A stretch of 64,000 nucleotides of DNA from Planctomycetota bacterium (lineage in GTDB: Bacteria > Planctomycetota > UBA1135 > UBA2386): positions 1,240,001 through 1,304,000 of the forward strand of contig JADJWQ010000006.1 of assembly GCA_016716265.1 (NCBI GenBank). Reading direction: 5' to 3'. Position 1 is the first letter of the stretch, and the number at the start of each line of letters is the position of its first letter. The notes beneath the pieces are model-generated. The model did no database searches. It worked only from the letters and a program-made list of their open reading frames with translations, and was not told the origin of the DNA. Positions 27,675-35,329 of the stretch are shown here, one piece after another. Both the position numbers and the translations under genes were made by a program.

Positions 27675-27723
27675 GCACGCGCGGAAGGACGGAGCGCGCG
27701 GTGCCCTTCCCGCGTCCCGGGAC

Positions 27724-28320
27724 TCAGCGCGGCCCGCCCCGCTCCCGCTCGAGGTGCTCGCCGAGCCGTCGCAGCGCGCGTGCGTGCAGGAGCTGGACGG
27801 CGTTCCTCGAGCGTCCGAGGCGCTCCGCGATCGCGCGGAACGAGAGCCCCTCGAAGTGGCGCAGCTCGACGACCAGGCGCGCGTCGTCGCCGAGCATCGG
27901 CAGCAGGGCCCGGAGTCGAGCGGCATGGTCGCCCCGGTCGAGTTCGGTCAGCGGCGTCGAGCCGGCGGCCGGGACGTCGATGGAGCGGTCGGCGCCGCCG
28001 AACCTCGTCTCCAGGCCGTGCGCACGGCGCCGGCGGGACTCGTCGCGGATCGAGTTGCGCGCCACGGTCGCCAACCAGGCCATCAGCGCACGGTCGCTCG
28101 CGAACTGGAGCTGCTCGAAGCTCTCGAGCAGGTCGAGGATCGCGCCGTGGGCGACGTCACCGGAGTCGATCCAGCGGCGCACGCCCTCGCCGAGCATCGC
28201 CCGGACCTGCTCGACGACCCGCGGCCGGCAACGCGCGACCAGGGCCTCGAGGCTGGCGACGTCGCCGCCACGGGCCGCGCGCAGCAGCTCGGCCGTGGTC
28301 GTCGCATTGCCGTCGCTCAT
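27724..28320 (-). CDS. ECF-type sigma factor coupled to the kinase-WD40 gene
   Basis: 198 residues from ATG 28320. Its ATG overlaps the TGA of the upstream kinase gene (ATGA), a strong sign of translational coupling. Region 2: L-L-R-A-A-R-G-G-D, W-I-D-S-G-D-V-A-H-G-A-I-L-D-L-L, and M-A-W-L-A-T-V-A-R-N-S-I-R-D. Region 4: L-L-P-M-L-G-D-D-A-R, E-G-L-S-F-R-A-I-A-E-R-L-G-R-S-R-N-A-V, and L-H-A-R-A-L-R-R-L. The gene order (kinase first, sigma factor second) is the reverse of the other two modules in this window. No anti-sigma protein is encoded nearby. The Lhr gene converges on it with a 49-bp gap. Confidence 0.85.
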   Translation of the reverse strand: MSDGNATTTAELLRAARGGDVASLEALVARCRPRVVEQVRAMLGEGVRRWIDSGDVAHGAILDLLESFEQLQFASDRALMAWLATVARNSIRDESRRRRAHGLETRFGGADRSIDVPAAGSTPLTELDRGDHAARLRALLPMLGDDARLVVELRHFEGLSFRAIAERLGRSRNAVQLLHARALRRLGEHLERERGGPR

Positions 28321-31300
28321 CGCCCGAGCCTCCAGATGTGCAGCGTGCGCGCCTCGCCACCGGTGACGACGAGGTCGCCACCGTCGGCGACCACGACGTT
28401 CGCGAGCCACCAGTCGTCCGGGACCACCCTCATGAGTTCGCGCCCGTCCGTGCGGCGCCAGACGCGCAGGGACCGGTCGTTCGACGAGGTGACCCATCGA
28501 TCGGCGGTCGACGCGAGCCCGTTCGGGCAGCTCATGTGGCCGACGAGCCGCGTGACGACGCGCCCGTCATCGACCGCGAGGATCTCGACCGGACCCGACA
28601 GGAGCGAACAGGCGAGCTCCGTGTCGTCGGCGGAGAACGCCACCCGATTGACCCACGCCCCGCAGGACCGGGACCAGACCGGGCCTCGCTCGTCGAGCAG
28701 CACGCTCCAGCCATCGCGCGTGCCCACGGCGACGCGCTGCCCCCGCGCGGCGATCCAGTTCGGCGGCCCGGGCAGGTCGTGGATCGCACGGATCGCTCCA
28801 TCCGCATCGAGCTCGGCGATCGCCCGGGCGCCCGGCATGCCGGCGAACAATGCGCGCGTGCTCCACGCGACACACTCCGCTGCCTGAGGTAGCGGGATCT
28901 GCCGGGAGCTGCCGTCGGCGAGCTGCACGATCCGCAACGGGCACCCGATCCCGCAGACCGCGACCGCCGTTCGATCGGGCGAGACGGCCAGCGCGTTGTG
29001 GCGCGTCGCCGGCACGCTCGTCCAGCGCACCTCGTCCGGGTTCTCGAGATCGACGAGGCCGACTCCGCGCGCGAGGCCGGCGACCACCGCGAACCTGCCG
29101 TCGTCGAGCAGCTCGAGCTGCGAGACCACCGCATCGACGCGGCGGGTGGAATGGACTTCGCCGATCCCGGGGTGCCAGAGCCGCACCTCGCCGTTCGCGT
29201 CGAGCGACAGCAGACCGCCGACGCCCGGGACGAACACCGACACATGGATCCGGGTGTCGTGGCCGACCCCGGTCCAGACCTGCCGACCAGTCGACGTGTC
29301 GGTCAGGAACAGCGTCGCCCCACGTGCGTGGGCGTGCAGCCTGCCGCCAGGATCGAGAGCCTGGGCGACGACGACGTCGCCCGCGACCATCATGCTGCGA
29401 TCGACGATGGTGCCGGTCGCGACGTCGACGCGCACCAACGCGCCGTGCGACGTCAGGATCCGAAGCACGCCGTTCGCGCCGAACGATACGTCGGTCCCGT
29501 AGCTCGAGTCGACCTGCAGTGCGCGACGCAGAGCACCGCTGCGGGCATCGAGCATCTGCACCTGGCCGTTCCAGCCCCCGACCGCGACGACGTCGTCCTG
29601 CGGACTGATCGCGATCGTGTGGTCGCCGGCATCGCGCAGCGGCCATCGCGCGATCCGGACCCCGGCGTCCAGGTCGACGACGTCGACGGACGGCCAGCGG
29701 CCGCACGCGAGGACCCGGCGGCCGTCCGCGCTGAAGCAGGCGCGCTGCGGAAAACCGCCGAGCTCGACGGTCCGCTCGACGTCGAGGGAGGGGATGGCGA
29801 CGAACGCGATACCGCTCGCCGTCGCGCAGACGATCGCGCCGCCATCCGGCCGCCACGCGAGCGGCTTGGGGAACGGCGGGTCGGTCCGCTCGGCGAGGAG
29901 CTCCGGCGGCTCGAGCTGCCACAGCCGCAACGAGCGATCGCCGCCGGTCACGAAGGTCCGTTGGTCCGGCGCGACGACCAGGTGGTACGGGCCGTTGCCG
30001 AGGAACGTCGCGACGCTCGTGTCGAGCTCCCGCTCCAGCCAGCTCCACTCGAGACCGCGCAGCCTCACCGGCGCGCGGTCGAGGAGTTCGCGCAGCTCGC
30101 TGCGCCGCTGCCCTTCCATCCGGCCGGCTTGCACGGCGGACACCAGGTTGACGTAGAACTCCTCCTCGAGGGCCGCGAGCCGGTCGGTCGACTCGCGGTT
30201 GACTTCGCGCAGGTCCGCGTTCGCGGCGCGGAGCTGGCCGCTCCAACGCCGCTCGAGCGCGATCACGACCGACAGCGATCCGATCAGCACCGTGAGCGCG
30301 GCGGCCACGCTGAACGCGAAGCCCCGATTGCGCGCGACCCACTTGCAGAGCGTGGCGACCGCGCCGGTGTCGTGGGCGGCGACGACGCGGCCGTCGAGGT
30401 AGGCCCGCAGATCCGCTGCGAGCGCCTCGACCGACGCGTAGCGAGCCTCCGGTGCCCGTGCCATCGCCTGCTCGCAGATCGCGACGAGCTCCGCAGGGGC
30501 GCGCGGCGCGGCAGCGGCCAGCGGCTCGGGTGGATCGGCGGCGACGCGCTGGACGAGCGAGCTGAGCGTCGACGTGGTCGCCACGTCGTGGTACGGCCGC
30601 CGGCCGGCGAGGAGCGTGTAGAGCATCGCGCCGATCTGGTACTGGTCGGCGGCGGCGGACAGGGGCCCCGCGCCCGCGGCGTGCTCCGGGGCGAGGTAGA
30701 CCGGGGTGCCGACGATGTCGCCGTCGGCGGTCCGGCTCGCGTCGACGAGCTCGAGCATGGACGCGTCCGCGGTCGCCTCGACGGCACCGATCGGCCGCGC
30801 CAGCCCCCAGTCGAGCACCCAGGTCTCGCCGCGCACGCCGACCATCACGTTCTCGGGCTTCAGGTCGCGGTGCAGGATGCCGGCGGCGTGGGCGTGGGAC
30901 ACCGCAGCGCACACGGTGAGCAGCACGGAGAGCGCGCGGCTCAATGGCCAGTCGGGGTCTCCGGCGGCGACCCGCCGGACGATCTCGCCGAACTCGACCC
31001 CCTCGACGAGCGGCAGGACCAGGAACGGGCGCTGCCGTGCGTCGAGACCGAAGTCGTACACCTCCGGGACCGCCGGATGCCGCAGCCGGCTCGCGATGCG
31101 TGCTTCGAGCACGAACCGGGCGAGACGGCGCAGCTCGTACACCGACAGGGGGCTCCCGTCGAGGCGGAGCGGCAACGTCTTCCGCGCCAACCGCCGATCG
31201 AGACGGCTGTCCCGAACCTCGTCGACGACGCACATCCCGCCGCGACCGAGCTCCCGGATCGACTCGTAGTGCGTCGGCTCGACGGCCAGGCCGCGGACCG

Positions 31301-31565
31301 CGGCGACGAGACCGGTCGCGTCGTCGGCCGGTGTGACCTCGTCGAACAGCCGGCGCGCGGTCTCGTAATGGCCCCACAGGCGTCGCAGCGACGGCGCGAG
31401 CGGAGGGTGGAGCGAGCAGAGCTCGGTCAGGGCGTCGGCATCCGGCGCCGGATGATCGGCGACCCAGGTGTCGAACACGCGCTCGGCCGTCCCGGCCCGT
31501 TCGGTACCGGCGTCGTCGCGGTCGCCGCCCGTGCCCTGCCTCACACTGCTGTCTCCTGTCGACAT
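28317..31565 (-). CDS. Transmembrane Ser/Thr kinase with C-terminal WD40-type propeller
   Basis: 1082 residues from ATG 31565; a GTG seven codons in, with GGAG before it, is an alternative. After an 85-residue acidic N-terminus, the kinase domain covers about 105-395: G-R-G-G-M-C-V-V, A-R-K, H232-R-D-L-K-P-E-N, D-W-G in place of D-F-G, and G-T-P-V-Y-L-A-P-E. One membrane helix lies near 416-437. From about 520 to the end are repeated blades such as G-G-D-R-S-L-R-L-W, S-N-D-R-S-L-R-V-W-R-R-T-D-G and T-L-H-I-W-R, so one or two WD40-like propellers sit on the other side of the membrane. A role as a sensor kinase for the coupled sigma factor is inferred from the ATGA overlap. Confidence 0.9.
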   Translation of the reverse strand: MSTGDSSVRQGTGGDRDDAGTERAGTAERVFDTWVADHPAPDADALTELCSLHPPLAPSLRRLWGHYETARRLFDEVTPADDATGLVAAVRGLAVEPTHYESIRELGRGGMCVVDEVRDSRLDRRLARKTLPLRLDGSPLSVYELRRLARFVLEARIASRLRHPAVPEVYDFGLDARQRPFLVLPLVEGVEFGEIVRRVAAGDPDWPLSRALSVLLTVCAAVSHAHAAGILHRDLKPENVMVGVRGETWVLDWGLARPIGAVEATADASMLELVDASRTADGDIVGTPVYLAPEHAAGAGPLSAAADQYQIGAMLYTLLAGRRPYHDVATTSTLSSLVQRVAADPPEPLAAAAPRAPAELVAICEQAMARAPEARYASVEALAADLRAYLDGRVVAAHDTGAVATLCKWVARNRGFAFSVAAALTVLIGSLSVVIALERRWSGQLRAANADLREVNRESTDRLAALEEEFYVNLVSAVQAGRMEGQRRSELRELLDRAPVRLRGLEWSWLERELDTSVATFLGNGPYHLVVAPDQRTFVTGGDRSLRLWQLEPPELLAERTDPPFPKPLAWRPDGGAIVCATASGIAFVAIPSLDVERTVELGGFPQRACFSADGRRVLACGRWPSVDVVDLDAGVRIARWPLRDAGDHTIAISPQDDVVAVGGWNGQVQMLDARSGALRRALQVDSSYGTDVSFGANGVLRILTSHGALVRVDVATGTIVDRSMMVAGDVVVAQALDPGGRLHAHARGATLFLTDTSTGRQVWTGVGHDTRIHVSVFVPGVGGLLSLDANGEVRLWHPGIGEVHSTRRVDAVVSQLELLDDGRFAVVAGLARGVGLVDLENPDEVRWTSVPATRHNALAVSPDRTAVAVCGIGCPLRIVQLADGSSRQIPLPQAAECVAWSTRALFAGMPGARAIAELDADGAIRAIHDLPGPPNWIAARGQRVAVGTRDGWSVLLDERGPVWSRSCGAWVNRVAFSADDTELACSLLSGPVEILAVDDGRVVTRLVGHMSCPNGLASTADRWVTSSNDRSLRVWRRTDGRELMRVVPDDWWLANVVVADGGDLVVTGGEARTLHIWRLGR

Positions 31566-31679
31566 TGCGTGCGGCGCGGATTGTGCGCGCCCCGCGAGCC
31601 CGCAGGAAGCCCCCCACCGGACCGGTTTCGTCCGGAGCGCCCCCTCGTCGAACGTCGCGCCGTCGCCACCCCGATGCCG

Positions 31680-31726
31680 GCGTGGCAGGGGCGTGTGGTG
31701 ATCTCGGCGTGGCAAGGGCGTGTGGT
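31680..31726. promoter_or_regulatory. Direct repeat with 27-bp period in the divergent kinase/sigma promoter region
   Basis: Two 20-bp copies at 31680-31699 and 31707-31726 differ at one position (shared core GCGTGGCA then GGGCGTGTGGT), starting 27 bp apart. They lie between the leftward kinase start (31565) and the rightward sigma-factor start (31775), 37 bp upstream of the TATACT box. The position and repetition suit a transcription-factor or sigma operator serving one or both directions; that role is inference. Confidence 0.55.
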
Positions 31727-31762
31727 CCCGCGGAGCGGGACCCCCGGGCCGGCGCGCGAACC

Positions 31763-31768
31763 TATACT
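31763..31768 (+). promoter_or_regulatory. Leaderless -10 box (TATACT) of the sigma-factor gene
   Basis: TATACT, five of six to the -10 consensus, exactly 6 nt before ATG 31775, with no purine-rich ribosome-binding site between. Transcription would begin at or next to the ATG. No -35 element is visible, but the direct repeat at 31680-31726 is close upstream. Confidence 0.6.
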
Positions 31769-31774
31769 CCGCGC

Positions 31775-32404
31775 ATGTCCGATCAGGACGGCAGGACCAC
31801 GCGGCTGCTCGGCCGCTGGCAGGCCGGCGACGAGGCCGCGTTGCAGGAGCTGCTGGCGGAGCACCTCGACTGGCTCCGCGAGACGGTACACGCGCGGCTC
31901 GGCGCCGGGCTACGGCGGCAGGCGGAGACCGGCGACTACGTGCAGGAGGCGCTGATCGAGTTCCTGCGTTACGGACCGCGGGTGACGATCGACGATGGAG
32001 CGGCACTACGCGCGCTGCTGGCGCGGATCGTCGAGAACGTCCTGCGCGGCAATCACCGCCGGTGGAGCGCGCGACGCCGGGACATCGCGCGCGTGTCGAT
32101 GGCCGCCGCGGAGCCCGGGCTGGACCTCGCCATGGGCCCGACCGTCGACTCGCCGAGCGGGATCGCCGACCGCGCCCAGCGCACCGGCTGGATCCGGCTC
32201 GGCATGGAGCTGCTCGACGACGACGCGCGCGAGCTGCTGTGGCGCCGCAACTGGCAGCAGGACTCCTACGCGGCGATCGCCGCGGAGCTGGGGATCAGCG
32301 AGGACAGCGTTCGCAAGCGTCACCAGCGGGCGGTCGCCGCGCTCGCCGAGGTGGTCGCCCAGCTGCGCCGGGCACCGGACGGAGCGCGCCGCGGTGACGC
32401 CTGA
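31775..32404 (+). CDS. ECF-type sigma factor paired with a kinase
   Basis: 209 residues from ATG 31775. Region 2: L-L-G-R-W-Q-A-G-D-E-A-A-L-Q-E-L, G-D-Y-V-Q-E-A-L-I-E-F-L and L-L-A-R-I-V-E-N-V-L-R-G-N. Region 4: L-L-D-D-D-A-R-E-L-L, Y-A-A-I-A-A-E-L-G-I-S-E-D-S-V-R-K-R and Q-R-A-V-A-A-L-A. The kinase-FGE-like gene starts at a GTG 11 bp before this stop, so the two are coupled. Neither an anti-sigma factor nor a zinc-binding domain is present. Likely self-regulating with its kinase (inference). It is divergent from another kinase/sigma pair across a 209-bp control region with a direct repeat. Confidence 0.87.
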   Translation: MSDQDGRTTRLLGRWQAGDEAALQELLAEHLDWLRETVHARLGAGLRRQAETGDYVQEALIEFLRYGPRVTIDDGAALRALLARIVENVLRGNHRRWSARRRDIARVSMAAAEPGLDLAMGPTVDSPSGIADRAQRTGWIRLGMELLDDDARELLWRRNWQQDSYAAIAAELGISEDSVRKRHQRAVAALAEVVAQLRRAPDGARRGDA

Positions 32405-35177
32405 TCCGCGCATCGCATTGCAGGTCGCAGCCTACCGCGCGGCCTGGTTCGACGGTGGTCGCCCGCGCCCCGAGGAGTTCATGTGCGGCGACCAGCCGGT
32501 CGACGCGGCGATCCGCGCCGGCATCGATGCGTTCCGGTTCGTCGCGGAGGGGCTCGAGGACCTCGCATGCGCGGCGCGCCCGCCGGCCCGACCGGACGGC
32601 GATCGCGGCGACGCCCGGTTCGGTCCGTTCCGGCTGCTGCACGTCGTCGGCGAAGGCGGGATGGGCGTCGTCTGGCTGGCCGAGCAGGAGGAGCCGGTGC
32701 GGCGCACGGTCGCGCTGAAGATGCTGCAGCCGGGCAGCGCCCGACCGGACCTCGTCGCGCGCTTCGATCTCGAGCGGCGCACGCTCGCGCGCCTCGACCA
32801 CGACCACGTCGCGCGGATGCTGGTCGCCGGTGCGACGAACACGGGCGAGCCGTTCTTCGCGATGGAGTGGGTCGACGGTGCGCCGATCACGCGCGACGCC
32901 GACGCGCGGCGACTCGACGTGCCGCAACGCCTGCGACTGTTCCTGGGTGCCTGCGCCGGGGTCGACCACGCGCACCAGCGCGGTGTGATCCACCGCGATC
33001 TGAAGCCGTCGAACCTGCTGGTCTCGCCGCAGCGGGACGGCGGCGTCGCGAAGGTGATCGACTTCGGTCTCGCGCGGGTCGAGGACGCCGACGGGCCGCT
33101 GACCCTGGCCGGCCAGGTGGTCGGCACGCCGGAGTACATGAGCCCCGAGCAGATCGACGGCTCCGGTCGGATCGACGTGCGCAGCGACGTGTTCTCGCTC
33201 GGCGTCATCCTCTACGAGCTGCTGGTGGGATCGCTGCCCACGGACCGCGTGCGCGGCGAGCGCGTGGATCCGATCAGCCGCCAGCGGCGCATCCTCGACG
33301 TCGATCCAGCGGCACCGAGCGCCCGCGCCGCGGACTCCGCGCTGACGCCCCCCGACGTCGCGGCGCAGCGCGGGACCACGCCGCGGCGCCTGCAGCGCTG
33401 CCTCCGCGCGGATCTCGACTGGATCGTCCTGAAGGCCCTGCGCCGCGACCTCGCCGGGCGCTACCAGTCGGTGCGGGAGCTGGCCGCGGACATCGAGCGC
33501 CACCTCCGGCGCGAGCCGGTCCTGGCGGGGCCGCCGAGCGCCTGGTACCGGACGCGCTGCTTCGCACGCCGGCACGCGGCGGTGCTGACCGTGACCGCGG
33601 CGCTGCTGCTCGGCGCGATCGGATTGCTGATCGGGGAGCTGCGGCGCGCCGCCACGCAGCAGCGCTACCTTGAGGTCTCGCTGCCCGGCCTGCTGGTCGA
33701 GGCGCGCGAGAGCGAGAGCGCGCTGTATCCACCCTGGCCGGAGCGCCTCGACGCGATGGCCGGCTGGTGGGCAGCGTTCTACGAGCCGGTATGCGCGGCG
33801 CTGCCGGTGCTGGAGCGCGCACGGCACCGACTCGAGGCGCGCGCGCTGCCGCCGGATCCGGCGCGTCTCGCCGCGGACCGCCGCGAGCACCGCGACGCGG
33901 TGTTCATCGCCCAGCGGGAGCAGCAGATCGCGGTGACGCGCGAGGAGCTGGCCAGCGGCACACTCGACGACGCCGCGCGGGCGTCGCTCGAGGCCGACCT
34001 CGCCGCGATGGCCGACGCGGTGCAGTCGGCGCGGGCGCGACTGGAAGCGTGGCAGCCGCTGCACTTCGCCGACCCGGCGGACGCCTACCGCCATGCGACC
34101 CTCGTCGACCATCTCGACGAGCTGCGGCGGTTCGTGGCCTGCGCCCCGGGCACGGCATCGTTCCGCGTGCGCCGCGCGATCGACCACGCGACCGCGCTGC
34201 GCGACGGCCTGATGGACCGCTACGCCGCGTCGTGGCGGGAGGCGATCGCCGCGATCGCGGCGTCGGACGACGTCGTCGCGAGCGCGGCCTACGGCGGGCT
34301 GCGGCTCGAGCCCCAGCACGATCTGGTGCCGCTCGGCATGGACCCCGACTCGCGGCTGTGGGAGTTCGCGCTGCTGCGCACCGGCTCGATCCCGGCCCGC
34401 GACGCCGACAGCCACGCGCTCGTGCTCGAGGACGACGCCGCGATCGTGTTCGTGCTGCTGCCGGGTGGAGACGTCCAGGTCGGGGCGAGCACCGACCCCG
34501 GGCACCCGCAGCACGATCCGCTCGGGCCGAGCTGTGGCGTCTACGAGGTCTGGCACAAGCACCTCGATCCGTTCTTCCTGGCCAGGTTCGAGGTCACCCG
34601 CGCGCAGTGGCAGGCGATGACCGCCGGCACCGACCCGAGCCATTACGAGCTCGGCCACGCCTACGAGGACGACCCGCCGATCACGCTGCGTCATCCGGTG
34701 GAGAACCTGAGCTGGGAGAGCGCGCGCGCCGTGCTGCTCGAGTTCGGCCTCGACCTGCCGACCGATGTCGCCTGGGAGTACGCGTGCCGCGCGGGCGGGC
34801 CGACGCGCTTCTACACCGGGGCCGGGCTGGCCTCGCTCGCAGGGCACGCCAACCTCCGCGAGGACGCGGGGCTCGCCGACGGCTTCGCACTCGCGGCGCC
34901 GGTCGGCTCGTTCGCACCCAACGCGTTCGGCCTCCACGACATGGTGGGCAACCTGCGCGAGCCCTGCCGGGACCGCTTCGGCAGCCACCGCTACGCGAAC
35001 GGGCCGGGTGACTGCCTGCAGATGGACGTCGATGCGGAGGACCAGCGGATCTTCCGGGGCGGCTGCTACGAGTCCGAGCCGGCCGAGGGGCTGAGCGTCG
35101 TCCGGCGGTCGATCGAGCCGCGGGCGCGGGTCGTCAGCCTCGGCGTGCGGCCCGCGCGGCGGCTGCAGCGCCGCTGA
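32394..35177 (+). CDS. Transmembrane Ser/Thr kinase with FGE-like C-terminus
   Basis: 927 residues from GTG 32394, overlapping the sigma-factor gene by 11 bp. Kinase at about 77-350: G-E-G-G-M-G-V-V, V-A-L-K, H200-R-D202-L-K-P-S-N, canonical D223-F-G, and G-T-P-E-Y-M-S-P-E-Q. Membrane helix near 396-416. The linker shares blocks with the kinase at 17581-20925 (Y-P-P-W-P, L-E-A-R-A-L-P-P, F-A-D-P-A-D-A-Y, L-V-P-L-G-M-D-P, L-W-E-F). From about 690 it has the FGE fold: L-P-G-G-D-V-Q-V-G, L-P-T-D-V-A-W-E-Y, F-R-G-G-C and L-G-V-R-P-A. The C-x4-C pair of active formylglycine-generating enzymes is missing. The two proteins are clear paralogues over their whole length. Confidence 0.9.
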   Translation: MTPDPRIALQVAAYRAAWFDGGRPRPEEFMCGDQPVDAAIRAGIDAFRFVAEGLEDLACAARPPARPDGDRGDARFGPFRLLHVVGEGGMGVVWLAEQEEPVRRTVALKMLQPGSARPDLVARFDLERRTLARLDHDHVARMLVAGATNTGEPFFAMEWVDGAPITRDADARRLDVPQRLRLFLGACAGVDHAHQRGVIHRDLKPSNLLVSPQRDGGVAKVIDFGLARVEDADGPLTLAGQVVGTPEYMSPEQIDGSGRIDVRSDVFSLGVILYELLVGSLPTDRVRGERVDPISRQRRILDVDPAAPSARAADSALTPPDVAAQRGTTPRRLQRCLRADLDWIVLKALRRDLAGRYQSVRELAADIERHLRREPVLAGPPSAWYRTRCFARRHAAVLTVTAALLLGAIGLLIGELRRAATQQRYLEVSLPGLLVEARESESALYPPWPERLDAMAGWWAAFYEPVCAALPVLERARHRLEARALPPDPARLAADRREHRDAVFIAQREQQIAVTREELASGTLDDAARASLEADLAAMADAVQSARARLEAWQPLHFADPADAYRHATLVDHLDELRRFVACAPGTASFRVRRAIDHATALRDGLMDRYAASWREAIAAIAASDDVVASAAYGGLRLEPQHDLVPLGMDPDSRLWEFALLRTGSIPARDADSHALVLEDDAAIVFVLLPGGDVQVGASTDPGHPQHDPLGPSCGVYEVWHKHLDPFFLARFEVTRAQWQAMTAGTDPSHYELGHAYEDDPPITLRHPVENLSWESARAVLLEFGLDLPTDVAWEYACRAGGPTRFYTGAGLASLAGHANLREDAGLADGFALAAPVGSFAPNAFGLHDMVGNLREPCRDRFGSHRYANGPGDCLQMDVDAEDQRIFRGGCYESEPAEGLSVVRRSIEPRARVVSLGVRPARRLQRR

Positions 35178-35329
35178 GCGCCGCGCGGCACCCGCCGCGG
35201 CGGATCCCGGCGCCGGGAATTCCCGCTCCCGGCCTGTCCCGGATCGCGCGCCCTGGCACTCGGAGCGCGCCGGGAACGTCGCGCCCCTGCGCCCCGGCCC
35301 GTTCCCTCGTCCGCTGCCACCGATCGAAG

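Noticed and set aside
23978..28366. Very long rightward frame overlapping the helicase gene in another phase
   Set aside because: It is a shadow: arginine/alanine-rich with no domain, and the frame from 23877 has the full Lhr motif set.
35205..35218. 14-bp GC palindrome after the kinase gene, as a terminator
   Set aside because: No loop and no T-run; perfect GC palindromes of this size are expected at this base composition.
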